Assembly: GCA_032622095.1 (NCBI GenBank) | Contig: CP136065.1 | Location: 156,989,577 to 157,053,576, forward strand | Direction of reading: 5' to 3' | Source: Siphonodentalium dalli | Lineage: Eukaryota; Mollusca; Scaphopoda; Gadilida; Siphonodentaliidae | Length of the DNA stretch: 64,000 nt | Part shown: in pieces, positions 33,338 through 45,009 of the stretch | Numbering within the stretch: position 1 is the stretch's first letter | Layout of the letters: each line of letters opens with the position of its first letter | Notes under the pieces: model-generated | Seen by the model: the letters and a program-made list of their open reading frames with translations, nothing else | What the model was told of the DNA's origin: nothing | The model's database searches: none | Program-made: the position numbers and the translations under genes

Positions 33338-33690
33338 ATTAGGCTCCGTCTGAATATTTATTTTAGATGATACCATTATATGTAATGTAGTAAGGCTATG
33401 AAAACCAAATATGCTAAAGCATAATTAGCTATTAAATGTGAATTAGGCATCCAATTCCTAGAGCTAATGTTTAAAGATTACTATTTCTTTGGCTTTGGAG
33501 TGCAAGAGATTGTGTCCATTGAATTCAATTTCCATTAGACATATGCATGTGCAGTTGCAATTGGGAGAATTTTGCAAATCGAGCTAATGTGGATTCTGTC
33601 ACATATATTAGGCTCCGCCTGAATATTTATTTTAGATACCATTATATGTAATGTAGTATGGCTGTGAAAACCAAATACGCTAAAGAGGGG
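33338..33690. repeat. Direct repeat of about 85 bp, 267 bp apart
   Basis: TATTAGGCTCCGTCTGAATA, TTTATTTTAGAT, ACCATTATATGTAATGTAGT and AAAACCAAATA(T/C)GCTAAAG occur at 33338-33420 and again at 33605-33690. The interval carries GAGCTAATGT twice. It could be two copies of a unit of about 267 bp with one incomplete. A G tract follows the second copy. Confidence 0.7.
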
Positions 33691-33699
33691 GGGGGGGGG

Positions 33700-35370
33700 G
33701 GTAAAAAATATTTTATTCTAGTCGAAGAACCCACCCATCATAGCTCAGTTATCGGATAATGATTATTGAAATCTATTTTTCAACACCTGGAATATTTGGC
33801 AGCCTAGCGAATATTCGATAAGCCAACTGACACTCTCGATAAAAGATTGCGTTTAACAAAATGTTGATATGTTTTTGAAATATTTTATACTAGTTTACAA
33901 TGGTTAGCATTATTTTTTGGTAATTAGTCAATTTTGATAACTGAAGTGTCTTTTTAAGAAATGTTCTTGTTGGAATCTTGATGTCTGGGGACCATCAAAT
34001 CGGATTGTGTACCTTTAATTTATGAGGTGCAATAGAAAGAGGTTCAAATTAAATTTAATTGATTTTTTTTAGCTAAAATTGTGAGGTTTTATTACTCTTC
34101 GACCCGTTTGGCATCTTGTGAGAATTTGTGTCAACATGCATTTTAAATGTACTCAATCCGATCAGACAGTCCCCATATCAAGATAAAACAACATTTCTTC
34201 AAAATACGCTGTAGTTATCAGAATCGATTATTGCAACAAAATAAATCTAACCATGCACTGTCAACTATGGTATCAAATTTTCCAAAACGCGTTATCAACA
34301 TTTTGTTAATGAAATATGACCGTATTATCACTTAAGTATCATGAAATTTGGCCATATTACCACTTAATTTTAGAGTTATCCATCTTCCATCAGCAATTTT
34401 GTCCGAGACTGTCCGTTTGGAGATGAGTTATGGGTCATGGGTTCATAACCAACATAGCCGACCACCATATCTCTTAACACTGTGGCCAAATTCCAGTTGA
34501 TTGCTCCCTGCTTGAGTGGGCCACACTGCATATCAACATTTGTTTTCATTGGGCTGGAATATTTGTGCCTGCTTGATTCTTCATTATAATATATGGGGGT
34601 ATGATGCTATATTTTGCAATTAAAAATCTAACTCAACATTGTGATACAAAAGAAGCCTCTTGTAGAGCCAAGACAATAAGCTATTTGGTGATTGGAGCAG
34701 GGGGGGGGGTCGGAAAAAAGTGACATGACATTAGGCTGAAAAAACTTTTTTCCGGCTCTTGGGTACCCACCACCCCCCTATTTGAAGGAAAAAATATTTT
34801 TTCCAATTTCATGCAGGGTACCCACCCCCTTTTTACCTCCAAATCTGTAATATCACACCATTTAAGCTTGATGGTCAGTATTACAGTTACCCTATTTCCA
34901 TAAGTCATTCCAACTTTTGTAACAACACGAAATAGGTTCTAAAACAATACCTGGAAAAACCCAAAATAACACACAGAATAAATGTGCTGATCAGTAAATT
35001 ATTGATCGATTCTTCCCCAAATATTGTCTAAGGTAGCTCATAATGCTCATTATACATGTAAACAAATATAAAAGTATTAGTGTACCTTCTTTTCATCACA
35101 GAAAGTGTAACTTTAGATGTGTCCCATAGTATCACATGAATTTATGTCAATTATGATTTTTGAAAAAATTATTAGGGCAACACCACCTGGCAATTAACTC
35201 TCCAACAATACAGGTATTCAGCTGAAATCCACTATGTATCACAAAACTAATTTTCATTTCCATGAGCCGAGTTCTTGGGCTAGGTACTGTGCTAAGGCCA
35301 GACCCAGGTCAAGCATTCATACAAATACATGTACTGCGTATAAATAGAAACTTGAAAATAAGACGGTCAT
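33700..35370. other. Low-repeat AT-rich region, no gene recognised
   Basis: No long ORF, no clear internal repeats and no recognised termini. Near 34700-34830 a pair of GGGTACCCACC-type segments recurs (34762-34773 and 34818-34829). Confidence 0.5.
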
Positions 35371-35377
35371 ATACAGT

Positions 35378-35575
35378 CTGCAGAATAAGCTCCAAGGAGT
35401 GTGAGTTTTGTGATGCTACCCAGCAGAGTGGGCTATAGCATTACCAAATTCACCATATGTGACCCTCATATGTAGCTAGTTCTCCATGGTTGGTCGAGAC
35501 CAAAATAGAATGAGGTTGAATTTGTTGATGCTATGCCGGGTAGTATTGCCAAATTCGCCCTCTGCAGACTTCGAT
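35378..35575. repeat. Two diverged hairpin ends of the 30.5-kb foldback family
   Basis: TCTGCAGAATAAGCTCC with CATTACCAAATTCACC (35378-35473), and AGAATGAGGTTGAATTTGTT with TATTGCCAAATTCGCCCTCT (35505-35570), repeat the end-hairpin layout of 30473-31388, with more divergence. Confidence 0.55.
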
Positions 35576-35579
35576 CATT

Positions 35580-36640
35580 TTGCCGATGACCAGCATATTA
35601 TTTTTAGACTTGCATATTATATTAAGTTATATTATATTTTCTTTCCCTTCTTTTCACTCATCTGTTCTGATTTTGTTTATTCCACTTAGCAGCCTTCTCC
35701 ATATCTACACATTCAAGGTCTATGTATGCTCGCCCAATCTTTTATCTGGGTCCCACCATCTCAAGATTATTATCTCAGTAATATGCGTTGTTGCAGTCTA
35801 CAGTCCCATGCCAAGTTCCGATACAATTTTTACTGAGTCATCTGGTCTGATCAGGTATAATGAGTAAATATTAATGAGATAAATGAATAGCTTTTTTCAT
35901 TTTAGTTATATTAAAGTTTATTCATGTGCTACATAACTGTCCATTTTCATCTGGAACCAGTAGCATTGGTACATGGCAATGTGATCGGATGTAAAAGGCG
36001 AATTCCTGAGAGTTGGTTCGTAATCTGGATTTCTGAGAAGCATCATGCCCATATCCACACTAACTACCCCCTAAGCACTGCCCTAAGTGTCATACACACC
36101 TTAACAATGATGCTGAACACTTTGAGGCATTTATATTGAAGAAATGTTGGAAGAGGAAAAAATTGCGACCACTCAGGAAAAAAGTAACTTTTTCGCAGCT
36201 GAACCACCCATCCACCCCGGCCTAGTGTATGGAAAAAAGTGGATGACCCCCCCCCCCCCCCCCCCCCCCGAATGGAGTGATGTGTGAAATTATTAATTAT
36301 TCTATCAGGGACAAGAAAGAAAACAATATTTTCAACCTCACAAATGTATTAAAATCCATTGTTTTTGTCGTCACTTAATAATTGCTCAGATTCTATATAT
36401 AGACGACGATATGTGAAATTAAAGATTTTTCGCCAGATAGATCCAGATAAACTCTTTGTTGAAAATTCTCTTGCCATTTTGGGCTTGATTTATGTAAAAC
36501 GTGCGTCCTCCCCAATCCCCACACCCTCAAGTGGACGACATTGTGAGCCATGGGTTGGTGTGAGAAATTCTGACTAGTCGGTTTAATCACATCTATTTAT
36601 GTAATCATGACAAAAATAACAAAACATATCACAAAAGACA
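35580..36640. other. No gene recognised; contains a poly-C run
   Basis: ORFs here are short and without domains. A run of about 22 C residues lies at 36248-36269. Confidence 0.5.
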
Positions 36641-38400
36641 TAACTACAACTTTATTGACAAATCATTTGACATTTCTTGACATACAAATTTTATATTGCA
36701 TTGCTGCACATTTTCAAAGAATCTCGTTTTAACAACATCGATACTTGTACCCAGAGGCTTACCTGCAGGGTAACTACCTTTGCCATCACCATCATACTTC
36801 TGTTAATCTGTTCATTGTTCAATGACGTCATGACTAAAATGTGCCGAGCAATTGACATTACTAGTATGGACATTGCGCATTGGAAAAATAAGTTTTTAAA
36901 GCTAAGAAATACACCCTTCGTGTCACTCAATTGTGGGTTCTCGGGACTGCTAATAAGTATGTACATAAAGCACATGATTTTTTCTCCAAGCTTTAAAAAA
37001 TGAAGGGGCACAATACTGCAATGTGATGAAAACTGGTAAGAAATAAATCTTAAAGATTGAGCATCTTTCCATGAACTTTCTGTAGTGATTCAGGTTATAA
37101 AATGAAAATATGAGTCGGAGACTTGTCAACAGTTGCTTCTTTAACTAGGAGATAACTTTTTCTTAATTATTTCCATGAACTGAGAGTCTGGGACAGAATG
37201 TTAATATTTTAAGAATGTCACACTATTCAGCTGTCATCTCATATAATCCATGTATCAATGTTTTTAAATTGAAATATCTGATGTTTCTGATGTGTTTTGG
37301 AAAGGATAAGAGTCTTCATAAACATGTTGTTGTCATTTTTGTTGTTGGTAGCGTTGCCAGATAAAGAAGAGTATCATTGCTGTATGAATTTGTATTAAAA
37401 TTTCTTTTAAGTCATAAAATTATTCTTCCATTAGTTGTGCATATTGGGCTGCAGTCAGTCACCAGACCAAACTCAATAGTAATTTCCATATATTCAATTA
37501 TTTAGACAACTAAACATGCCATATACATGTATACATAAATAATTCTTATTACAAGTTTGGTTTCACAATGCAGTTGATAATTTAGCTCTTGACTACAACA
37601 GGATCCATCAACGTATTTATACAAAAATATCTCTTGAAATAACAATCTGCTTAGCAGAAAAGAAAATAAAGATTATTCAATAGAAAATTAAAAATTGCAT
37701 CCATTTTAAAACACTGTTTCAGTGGCAGAATGTAAAATTTAGGGCAAAGAAGTTAACTATAAACATGTGCAATTAGGCTACCTCATGTATTCAAAACCAG
37801 AAACACATCCAAGTTTCATAACTTTTGATGAAATTTCAAAGCTGCATGAAAGAACTAAACCACCAAAATATGCATTGCGGGCCGCAAAAAAATATACACC
37901 CTCCTTAAAACCATGATGCACTTTAAAACAGTTTCTGTAAATTGTCTGCAGCCCTTGAAATATTTTTTACAATTCACATACATGTAACTTGTGACCTAAA
38001 AATAAGCTATGCATGATAGTTTTAACACAACATTTTGTTCTTGAATAACTTTTCACTGGTAAACTAAGTGACACTTATGGCTGGTAAAGCCATATCATGA
38101 TGCAGAGAGGACAAATATGAATGAGAAGACTGGTAGAAGTAAAATATGATAGTTTAGCACTGACTCATGCTATGATTTATGATGAGAACATAATAATGCA
38201 TGAAAATACTGATTACATATGCCAAAATGTCAATATAATTACGCCATAGAAAGGTTCCTCAGTAGTGTTAAAAAAAATATTGGAAGTGTCTACTGTACAA
38301 TGTAACTTGCCCAATTAAATTTAACAGTGTTATTTCCCCCTTTTAAACTGGAATTAACTATTTTTTCAGTGGAAATAAATCTAGGCGCACAGTTTACAAG
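36640..38400 (-). other. Low-repeat region, possible distal 3' UTR of the ELAV-like gene
   Basis: This is one of the longest stretches here without recognisable repeats. On the minus strand it lies downstream of the ELAV-like stop codon, and a GTCAATAAAGTTG polyadenylation-type signal occurs at about 36650-36656. ELAV/Hu genes are known for long 3' UTRs, so this may be transcribed, but nothing in the sequence links it directly to the gene. It could equally be unique intergenic DNA or the 3' end of another transcript. Confidence 0.25.
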
Positions 38401-38412
38401 TCAATCACCATA

Positions 38413-38625
38413 CAGTAATGCTCTAAGTAATCGACTTCTTAACCACAGCAGAATTATGGGCAACTTTTCAGGATTTAGTCGGAAATATGACTTGCTGCCA
38501 TTCATCGGAAAGCTCTCAGGGAGAGCTTTCCGATGAATGGCAACAAGCCATATTTCCGACTAAATCCTGAAAAGTTACCCATAATTCTGCTGTGGTTAAG
38601 AAGTCGATTACTTAGAGCATTACTG
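38413..38625. mobile_element. pogo-like foldback MITE, copy 2 (213 bp)
   Basis: Same family and length as 24503-24715, almost a perfect hairpin, with termini CAGTAATGCTCTAAGTAATC and TA at both ends (38411-38412 and 38626-38627). The centre is GAAAGCTCTCAGGGAGAGCTTTC-like. It lies downstream of the ELAV-like coding region on the minus strand; if that region is the 3' UTR, the transcript would contain this hairpin. Confidence 0.92.
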
Positions 38626-38629
38626 TAGT

Positions 38630-39300
38630 TCTGGAAGGCAGAACAAGATGTACATCAAAATAATTGTCCACAATTGAACAATTGTGTATAAAGAATCTAA
38701 ATCAGGAAACACAATGTGCCATTTGACTGCTTCTTTATAAATGAGAACTTATTTGAATGGATTCTCCCATTCAGTTCTAAATGTAGATATGTATTGTAAT
38801 CGTCTTATCTTCAATTGCTAGGATGTTCAAACTACATAACAGACAGAATGACACCCACGGATGTGGCTAAATAGTCTCTGTCAGGGGAGATCGGTGTTCA
38901 ACTAGGAATTTACAACTCCACCCCGTTAAATCAGATCAAATTCCCAACACGGGGGGGAAATTCCATTTACATACAACCTCGCCCCACCTCTTGGGTTGGG
39001 TTGGAATATCCAACTGGTACCTGAATCTTTCTAACTGTTAGAAATTTCTAACCAGTCACGACCATAACTTTGGAAATAACTAACGACTAATTTAGACCAA
39101 ATAATTGACTGAAAGGTATAAAATATGCAACTTTTGATCTAGCAATATATTTCACACTAAATGCTGGTTTCAAAATCAAACAAGACAAATTCCAAGCTGT
39201 GTTTGGTGTGAAATTACCAACTGATGGTGTGTTAGTCATGAAATTTACAAATGTTGACAAATTTGCAACAAACTAAGTTGTGAGATTCCACACCCCCACC
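38630..39300. other. No gene recognised
   Basis: AT-rich sequence between repeat elements. GTTAGAAATTTC-type short inverted motifs lie near 39038-39052. Confidence 0.45.
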
Positions 39301-39304
39301 ACAG

Positions 39305-39399
39305 GTCCCCAGAACAAAAAAATTACCCACCCCTAATAATACTTTATCTATAGGATTAAGTATTATTGGGGTGGGGTAATTTTTTTTTGTTCTGGGGAC
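39305..39399. repeat. Short foldback repeat
   Basis: GTCCCCAGAACAAAAAA and the following TTACCCACCCCTAATAATAC are mirrored on the right by GTATTATTGGGGTGGGGTAA and TTTTTTGTTCTGGGGAC. MITE-like hairpin. Weaker CCCCACC similarity continues outside both ends. Confidence 0.75.
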
Positions 39400-39990
39400 A
39401 TCATGTGACCCCACCCTCCCCCCAATACTCATTGAGTATCCAGTTATAAACCACTGTACCGTATGTTTGGAACCCCAACTTTGCTGTTCCTCCCCCAACC
39501 TAGGTTATGGTTTTAACTGAAGCATAAGGATTTGTAATGCAACAGCTAATCATGTTCTGTACCTACATACACCCCTGATATACATCATAGTACTAATATA
39601 AAGATAATGGGAATTTACCACGCCCAATGAAAATAGTTAAATTTATTCAAACAATGATGTTAAATGGACAAGGCTCATTCGAACCGAACAAATAATGTAT
39701 ACATAATTTGGTAAGAGGTATCTCAAAACATATCTTATACCTAAGAGAAAGATTTCAAACAAATTAGTCGATAAAGCGCTATAGGGCTTATCTTTGAGGA
39801 CCACCCCATGATGTTTAGGGTTCAAAAACTTAGACTGAGCTTATTCTCGGTGATAGCAGTACTGGCGGGTGTATACAGTAGGTGTATGTTGGAACCTAAA
39901 AACCACGATGCGGCTTTAACTTAGTCGTGGACAGATCGGCAAATACTTTTTTATTTAAAAACATTGCAATCTTTATAGTGGTACACTGTA

Positions 39991-40208
39991 CAGTAATGCT
40001 CTAAGTAATCGACTTCTTAAGTTCTTAACCACAGCAGAGTTATGGGCAACTTTTCAGGATTTAGTCGGAAATATGGCTTGTTGCCATTCATCGAAAAGCT
40101 CTCGAGAGCTTTCCGATGAATGGCAATAAGCCATATTTCCGACTAAATCCTGAAAAGTTACCCATAATTCTGCTGTGGTTAAGAAGTCGATTACTTAGAG
40201 CATTACTG
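39991..40208. mobile_element. pogo-like foldback MITE, copy 3 (218 bp)
   Basis: Same family as 24503-24715 and 38413-38625; TA at 39989-39990 and 40209-40210. One arm carries a small AAGTTCTT duplication near 40018-40026, which makes it 218 instead of 213 bp. It lies about 330 bp downstream of the ELAV-like stop codon. Confidence 0.92.
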
Positions 40209-40493
40209 TACCATGCTGTAACTGTAGTATAAGGGGATCATGTACAAGTAGGATCAGTATAGGGGCTAGTGGAGAATGTTGTTACAAGCCCCTTGCCACA
40301 TGGATGAGACATTTATATTTGTATATGCTTTAGCAACAGTAGCAAGTGATGATGGGATGAAAAATTATAAATGCCATTACTGATCGACATTTTAAACCAT
40401 AGAATAAGACCCTCATGTATTTCGGAATGAGAGAGTTCAGTTGAAATATATTTACCCCTATATGTAAATATGTACATGAATCAAACCAATGTA

Positions 40494-40513
40494 GAAAAAA
40501 AAACAACAAAAAA
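40494..40513 (-). promoter_or_regulatory. U-rich tract in the ELAV-like 3' UTR, possible self-binding site
   Basis: Starting 22 nt after the stop codon, the transcript strand reads TTTTTTGTTGTTTTTTTTTC. ELAV/Hu proteins bind U-rich and AU-rich RNA, and several members are known to bind their own transcripts. The location makes autoregulation plausible, but this is inference from the sequence only. Confidence 0.45.
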
Positions 40514-40535
40514 TTGAATTGTACAAGATTACATT

Positions 40536-41438
40536 CTATTTCTTATTATAAATTGAAACCTGAAGAGGCCGACCATTGTACCTATACCCATTGAGAGTCT
40601 GAATAGAACACTGTGCCTCATGGTAGTTTGCCATAGTAACAAAGCCATAACCTTTACATTGCTGTTTCTGATGATCATAAATGACATTGACCTTCTGCAC
40701 TGTACCAAATGGTGAAAAAAGAGTCCACAATGTACGCTCATTGGCATCGTACCCAATGTTGTAGACATACAGAACATGTCCACTACCACCGCCCATCCCG
40801 CCCATCGCATTAGCACTAAAGTTCTGCATTGGGTTGTAACGGAACCGATTACCTTGGTTACCGCGCATTGGTCCTGGCCCAGGGAACCTGGGAAGGATCA
40901 CTGGTGGTGGTTTTACTTTCTTAGCATTATCATCGGCATGCTTGACAGAAATTGGTTCAGTACCTCCTTCTGGCACTTTATTGTTCAGAGCCGTAATAGC
41001 TTCATCAGCCTGTTCCTTTCTGTTGAACAGAATAAAGCCAACTCTTTTTGAGATGCCTGTGACTTGATCTTTCAAAACACGGGCCTGAATAATGTCACCA
41101 AATGATGAGAAAATATATTCCAAATCTGTGTTGGTATATTCTGGTGGCAACTGACGAACATACAGATTCGCTTGTTTTATTTCATCACCACTTGGTCGCG
41201 CATATGCAACTTTAACTGTTTTATTTTGCAGTTCCATGCCATTGAGGGTTTCAATTGCCCTTGTTGCATCCTCGATTGTCATATAATCAACAAACCCAAA
41301 ACCATAGCTGTATCCAGTGGATTTATCCCTGACAATTTTACATGTCCTTATCGCACCGACACTTAGAAACATTGATCGGAATTCATCGTCGGTCAGTGTC
41401 TGCGGCAGGTAGTTGACAATTAAATTTGTTTGGCTCAT
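40536..41438 (-). CDS. ELAV/Hu-family RNA-binding protein, three RRMs, intronless ORF
   Basis: Encodes 300 residues. RRM1 occupies about 4-82 (RNP2 LIVNYL 6-11; RNP1 YGFGFVDY 45-52), RRM2 about 90-168 (RNP2 LYVRQL 92-97; RNP1 KRVGFILF 131-138), then a short Gly/Pro/Met-rich hinge 175-219, and RRM3 about 221-298 (RNP2 LYVYNI 223-228; RNP1 KGYGFVTM 262-269). Two close RRMs, a hinge and a C-terminal RRM are the ELAV/Hu layout. Family members bind U- and AU-rich RNA and control splicing, polyadenylation and stability. The start fits: the protein opens directly with 'MSQTNLIVNYLP', and a splice acceptor lies 18 nt upstream. RRM2 departs from the usual RGVGFIRF. Vertebrate ELAVL coding regions contain introns; this one has none. 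No poly-A remnant or frameshift suggests a dead retrocopy. The exact family member is not assignable by eye. Confidence 0.93.
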   Translation of the reverse strand: MSQTNLIVNYLPQTLTDDEFRSMFLSVGAIRTCKIVRDKSTGYSYGFGFVDYMTIEDATRAIETLNGMELQNKTVKVAYARPSGDEIKQANLYVRQLPPEYTNTDLEYIFSSFGDIIQARVLKDQVTGISKRVGFILFNRKEQADEAITALNNKVPEGGTEPISVKHADDNAKKVKPPPVILPRFPGPGPMRGNQGNRFRYNPMQNFSANAMGGMGGGSGHVLYVYNIGYDANERTLWTLFSPFGTVQKVNVIYDHQKQQCKGYGFVTMANYHEAQCSIQTLNGYRYNGRPLQVSIYNKK

Positions 41439-42581
41439 ATCTGCTTCTTTGATAAGCTGGATCAGTCGAAGAAATGAAAGGGAAAAAAAATAAAAACATC
41501 CAGCATGTCTATAAATAAATATATATGAGACAAAAAATTACAGGACTTGAAAAACTCTATCAAAGAAAATTTGGATAAAGTCAGATAAATGATAAAAGTT
41601 TTTTTTTTATATAGAATTGCATTATGTAGACCAAAAATCATTTTCAGATATGCCTGTAAATCATGTAAAATAAACAGAAAAATCTCCAAAGCCACTCACT
41701 TCATTGGTTGCTATTTTTAATTTTGAGTAAAAAAATATTTAAACTTCTCTGTTCATAAAATAAAGACACGAACTGTAGACAAATATTCAGTTTCTCACAA
41801 TATGATTGAAGATTTGAAAATTGATAAATCATCTATAAAAATAACAAAAAACTAAAAATTTACCTTGGTTCCTGGAACAACAGAGTTTTAAGCCCACTAG
41901 CTCAGCCTAAAAAAATGAGTAAGTTTACAATAGATATATGAATATATGTAAATAAAAAAAATTATACAGGTTATAGAAAAGCTTTTCTGGCAAACATTAG
42001 ATCCACAAACAAGTCAGTCAGTTACTTTAACTAACGGAAAATAGAATTGCAATTTAGTGGGCCTATGTCTGGACTAAAATACATAACCATAACATTCTAA
42101 TTATTCCATTTCAGGTAAAATCAGGTCATACCTACTACCTAGCAACTAAAAAATTGATGTTCCCTGACCAAACTATGAAATTACGATGATGATTCATCTC
42201 TTCATTTAGAATATCGTATCTCAACAAGGTATTGGCAAATATACAAGGAGCTCGCACCAATATCAGTACCTTCAATCTTAACTTACTGATCTAGAATAAG
42301 ATCTCAACAAGGCATTTGCAAATATCCCAGGATCTCGAACTAATAACAATACATGGATGTTAGTTGTTACCTTTAGTGCACCATCTTAACAATATGTTGA
42401 TCAATGTTCCAAGTGTTAGATCAGTACATATGTAGTTAATTTTTCACATTATTACACAGTAGTAAACATCTACATAGAACACTCAAAAATACATTGAATC
42501 AATATAAATAATTAAAAAAAATTACCTGATTTTAAAAGCAATTCGTCAGTCAAAGCCACACTCTTCAGATTTGAAAAAAAT
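41439..42581 (-). other. Candidate 5' UTR exons and introns of the ELAV-like gene
   Basis: On the minus strand, a pyrimidine-rich run ends in GATCCAG (intron end at 41457) just before CTTATCAAAGAAGCAGATATG, giving an 18-nt leader in the coding exon. Upstream, 41864-41906 is bounded by a TTTTTTTAG acceptor and a CCAAG/GTAAAT donor, and 42526-42581 by a TTTCTGTAG acceptor and an AATCAG/GTAATT donor. These are consistent with non-coding exons, but short exons in AT-rich DNA occur by chance. RNA-seq junctions would settle it. The promoter is not identified. Confidence 0.4.
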
Positions 42582-42679
42582 CTACAGAAAAAAATAAATA
42601 AACTATTACTTATGTGTAGAACATTCTGAACAGAAAAATCATATAAAACGAAAAACTACATTAAAATAAAACAAGTTAA

Positions 42680-43324
42680 AGGGGTACTGTACCCCAATTT
42701 CAATAAATTCCCAGTGACAATAGCGATCTAATATGAATATTATATTATAAAATAACTAATTTGAGTCGACGATGTCTACTGAAAACGTTCCAGTTAACAG
42801 GCTATCGTAAAAGTAAAATTTAATTATTTAATATAAATTCATTTATGGCTGGAGTCATAAAATGGAGAATTATGCCATTACGAGTTACCGTTCTTGAAAT
42901 CGCATATGTTGCGTGTCTTTTATCGACGGCCATTCGCGAACATTATTGAGTTGCAAACAAAACATGTTACCTGCAAAAGAAGGCCCGTTATAACCGATTC
43001 GGGAAAAAAGGAGAAAGAAACAAGAGTCATAAAGCGTCAAGTATTTTATAGGGAGTGAGATTGTTCGATGGAAGAGATTGAATGCATCAATCGAAGCTGT
43101 GAGCAATGAACTTCCGGGTTCTTCCTGCGACCTGCGTCTTCTCCGGTGAAGGTCAAAAACATGGCGCGTAGTTTGAAATCGTAATATTTTTGTTTCCAAG
43201 ATCAATATTTTCTTTGCTAAATTAGGTTTATACGAAACTCATATAACACGAACACAATCTAACTTGAAAGTTATTTCAATGGGAGTAAATAAAAAAATCG
43301 CCTATCTTAGTGTACAGTACCCCT
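42680..43324. mobile_element. piggyBac-like (TTAA) MITE, 645 bp
   Basis: The termini AGGGGTACTGTACCCC and the inverse GTACAGTACCCCT lie directly between TTAA and TTAA (42676-42679 and 43325-43328), the exact tetranucleotide duplication of piggyBac-type insertions. The interior shares ACGATGTCTACTG-like, GTTAACAGGCTATCGTAAAA and TATGGCTGGAGTCATAAAATGG-type segments with 48806-49335. ORF 42885-43205 (minus) has no transposase features. Confidence 0.85.
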
Positions 43325-43329
43325 TTAAG

Positions 43330-43860
43330 TCTTCAAAAAGGTGACATAAATTAACATTACCAAAAAATCAATAAAGCTTTAAAGTCGGAAAAAGAATTTC
43401 CACAAAATATGCTAGAAATTTGAAAAGCCATTTTTTATCCGAAGCAGTGTGATTTTCCCATTAAATCAACTTTGGATGCTTGTAAAACAAAAATAACAAA
43501 AATCTTCCTGGACCAACAAGCCTTTCCAGAAGTTGATTTTTGAACTAATTATGAACCTCTTCACTGCCAAATGACAGAGTGTTGGGTCGTTGACATAGTC
43601 ATTTGGCAGTGTAAAAATATAAAGGTAATGTCGTGAAAAACCTAAAACTGACTCCATGCAAAAGCTATACCTTATACAATCCATGAACATCAATTACTAT
43701 TTATGTATAAACTGGTTCTGAGGCACTAATTTATGAATTCCTATTATTAATAATGGCACACTGCATTAGTTCCATACTATAAAGCATGGACTTATCAGTG
43801 TGACATTTTACGTCCATACTCAGTATGGATCACAGGGGCCTGTAACGCGCTCCTCGTCAT
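43330..43860. other. No gene recognised
   Basis: AT-rich spacer. A short inverted pair, TTCACTGCCAAATGAC (43559-43574) and ATAGTCATTTGGCAGTG (43596-43612), forms a hairpin. Confidence 0.5.
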
Positions 43861-43867
43861 TCTTGGA

Positions 43868-44570
43868 ACCATCTCCTATTATACTCAACAGCACAGGCCC
43901 CTGGGGAAAATTACTATAATACCAATATAGACTATACAAGTGTTCCAATGATCAATTTTGGCTAAATCCATACCAACTATCAAAACGCTACTAAATTCTA
44001 GAAATCAACATGCCAGTCACAGACACGTCTTGTTTATAGGTTATCTCATCGCGTTTAAGTACACGTTCGACACAAATTATTGCTCGACAATATTGATTTT
44101 ATAACTTGGTCAAAGGCCTCTGAGCGGACAGGGAGATTGACGACCCAATTTCTTTGGTAGATTTTGCTGGTTTGCGATAGGTTATCTCAACTTTGATTTG
44201 TTCAGTTTTGCCAAGTTATATGTCAAATGAAAGGGAATTTTATTGCCAATGAGACACACCTGAGGATATTTTGGCTGCAACTATCAATTTCTAGAATTTA
44301 GTAGGGTTTTGATAGTTGGTTTGGATTTAGCCAAAATCGATCATTGGAACCTTTACACTGGTATGGTCTATATTGGTATTTTAGTAATTTTCCCCAAGGG
44401 CCTGTGCTCAACAGAATATATGCAACAAATAAACACATTTTGATTATAATTACCATGTTGTTTACATCTTTCATAGAGCATATGAGTGTATTTTGCACTC
44501 ATCTGTGGCTCAAATCCATTCATGTGTTGCATACATTCAATTGAGTATAATAGGAGATGGTCCTGTAAAT
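43868..44570. repeat. Foldback element with one expanded arm
   Basis: The left arm (43868-44010: GGAACCATCTCCTATTATAC, CAGGCCC then GGGAAAATTACTATAAT, GATCAATTTTGGCTAAATCC, CTACTAAATTCTAGAAAT) is matched in reverse by 44285-44405 plus 44538-44565. The right arm carries about 120 bp extra (44405-44537). The ORFs at 44298-44544 on both strands lie in this palindrome and are not genes. Confidence 0.75.
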
Positions 44571-44584
44571 GGCTGGATTTTAGT

Positions 44585-44605
44585 GTAGACCTACAGTACC
44601 CCTTT
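44585..44605. repeat. Isolated piggyBac-MITE-like terminus
   Basis: CCTACAGTACCCCTTT resembles the right end of the 42680-43324 family. No partner end or TTAA duplication is seen, so it is a remnant or chance match. Confidence 0.3.
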
Positions 44606-45009
44606 CATTAGATTTGCCAAACACTACCCCTATATCTGTCAAATAACATCAAAAATATGGGGGGGGGGGGGCAGCCTCAGTGACTACTGGATACTGGCTA
44701 GGAAAATGTTTTAACTGGGAAGTTTCACTTTGGTATGAAAATTCTGTGAGATACAGAGCTTGACATTTATTTGATTTAACATTAGGGTCTGACAGCAAGT
44801 AAGCAATGTTGTGCACATGGAAATGTATTCATAGGAAAATATGAAGGAAAAATTGTGAATACAGGTGAATACGGAAAAAAAATATTCAATCAAAACAATT
44901 GTATAACCCAAGATGAAAATCTATTATTAAAGATACGGGCGGCGTTGGCGGTGGGTATGCTGTTAAAATATTCAGCTCCGTCAAAAACCACCATAAACAG
45001 AAAAAGTAG

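Noticed and set aside
40536-41438. ELAV-like ORF as a dead retropseudogene
   Set aside because: The reading frame is intact, all six RNP motifs are present, there is no poly-A remnant, and a good splice acceptor precedes the ATG. A functional retrogene is still possible.
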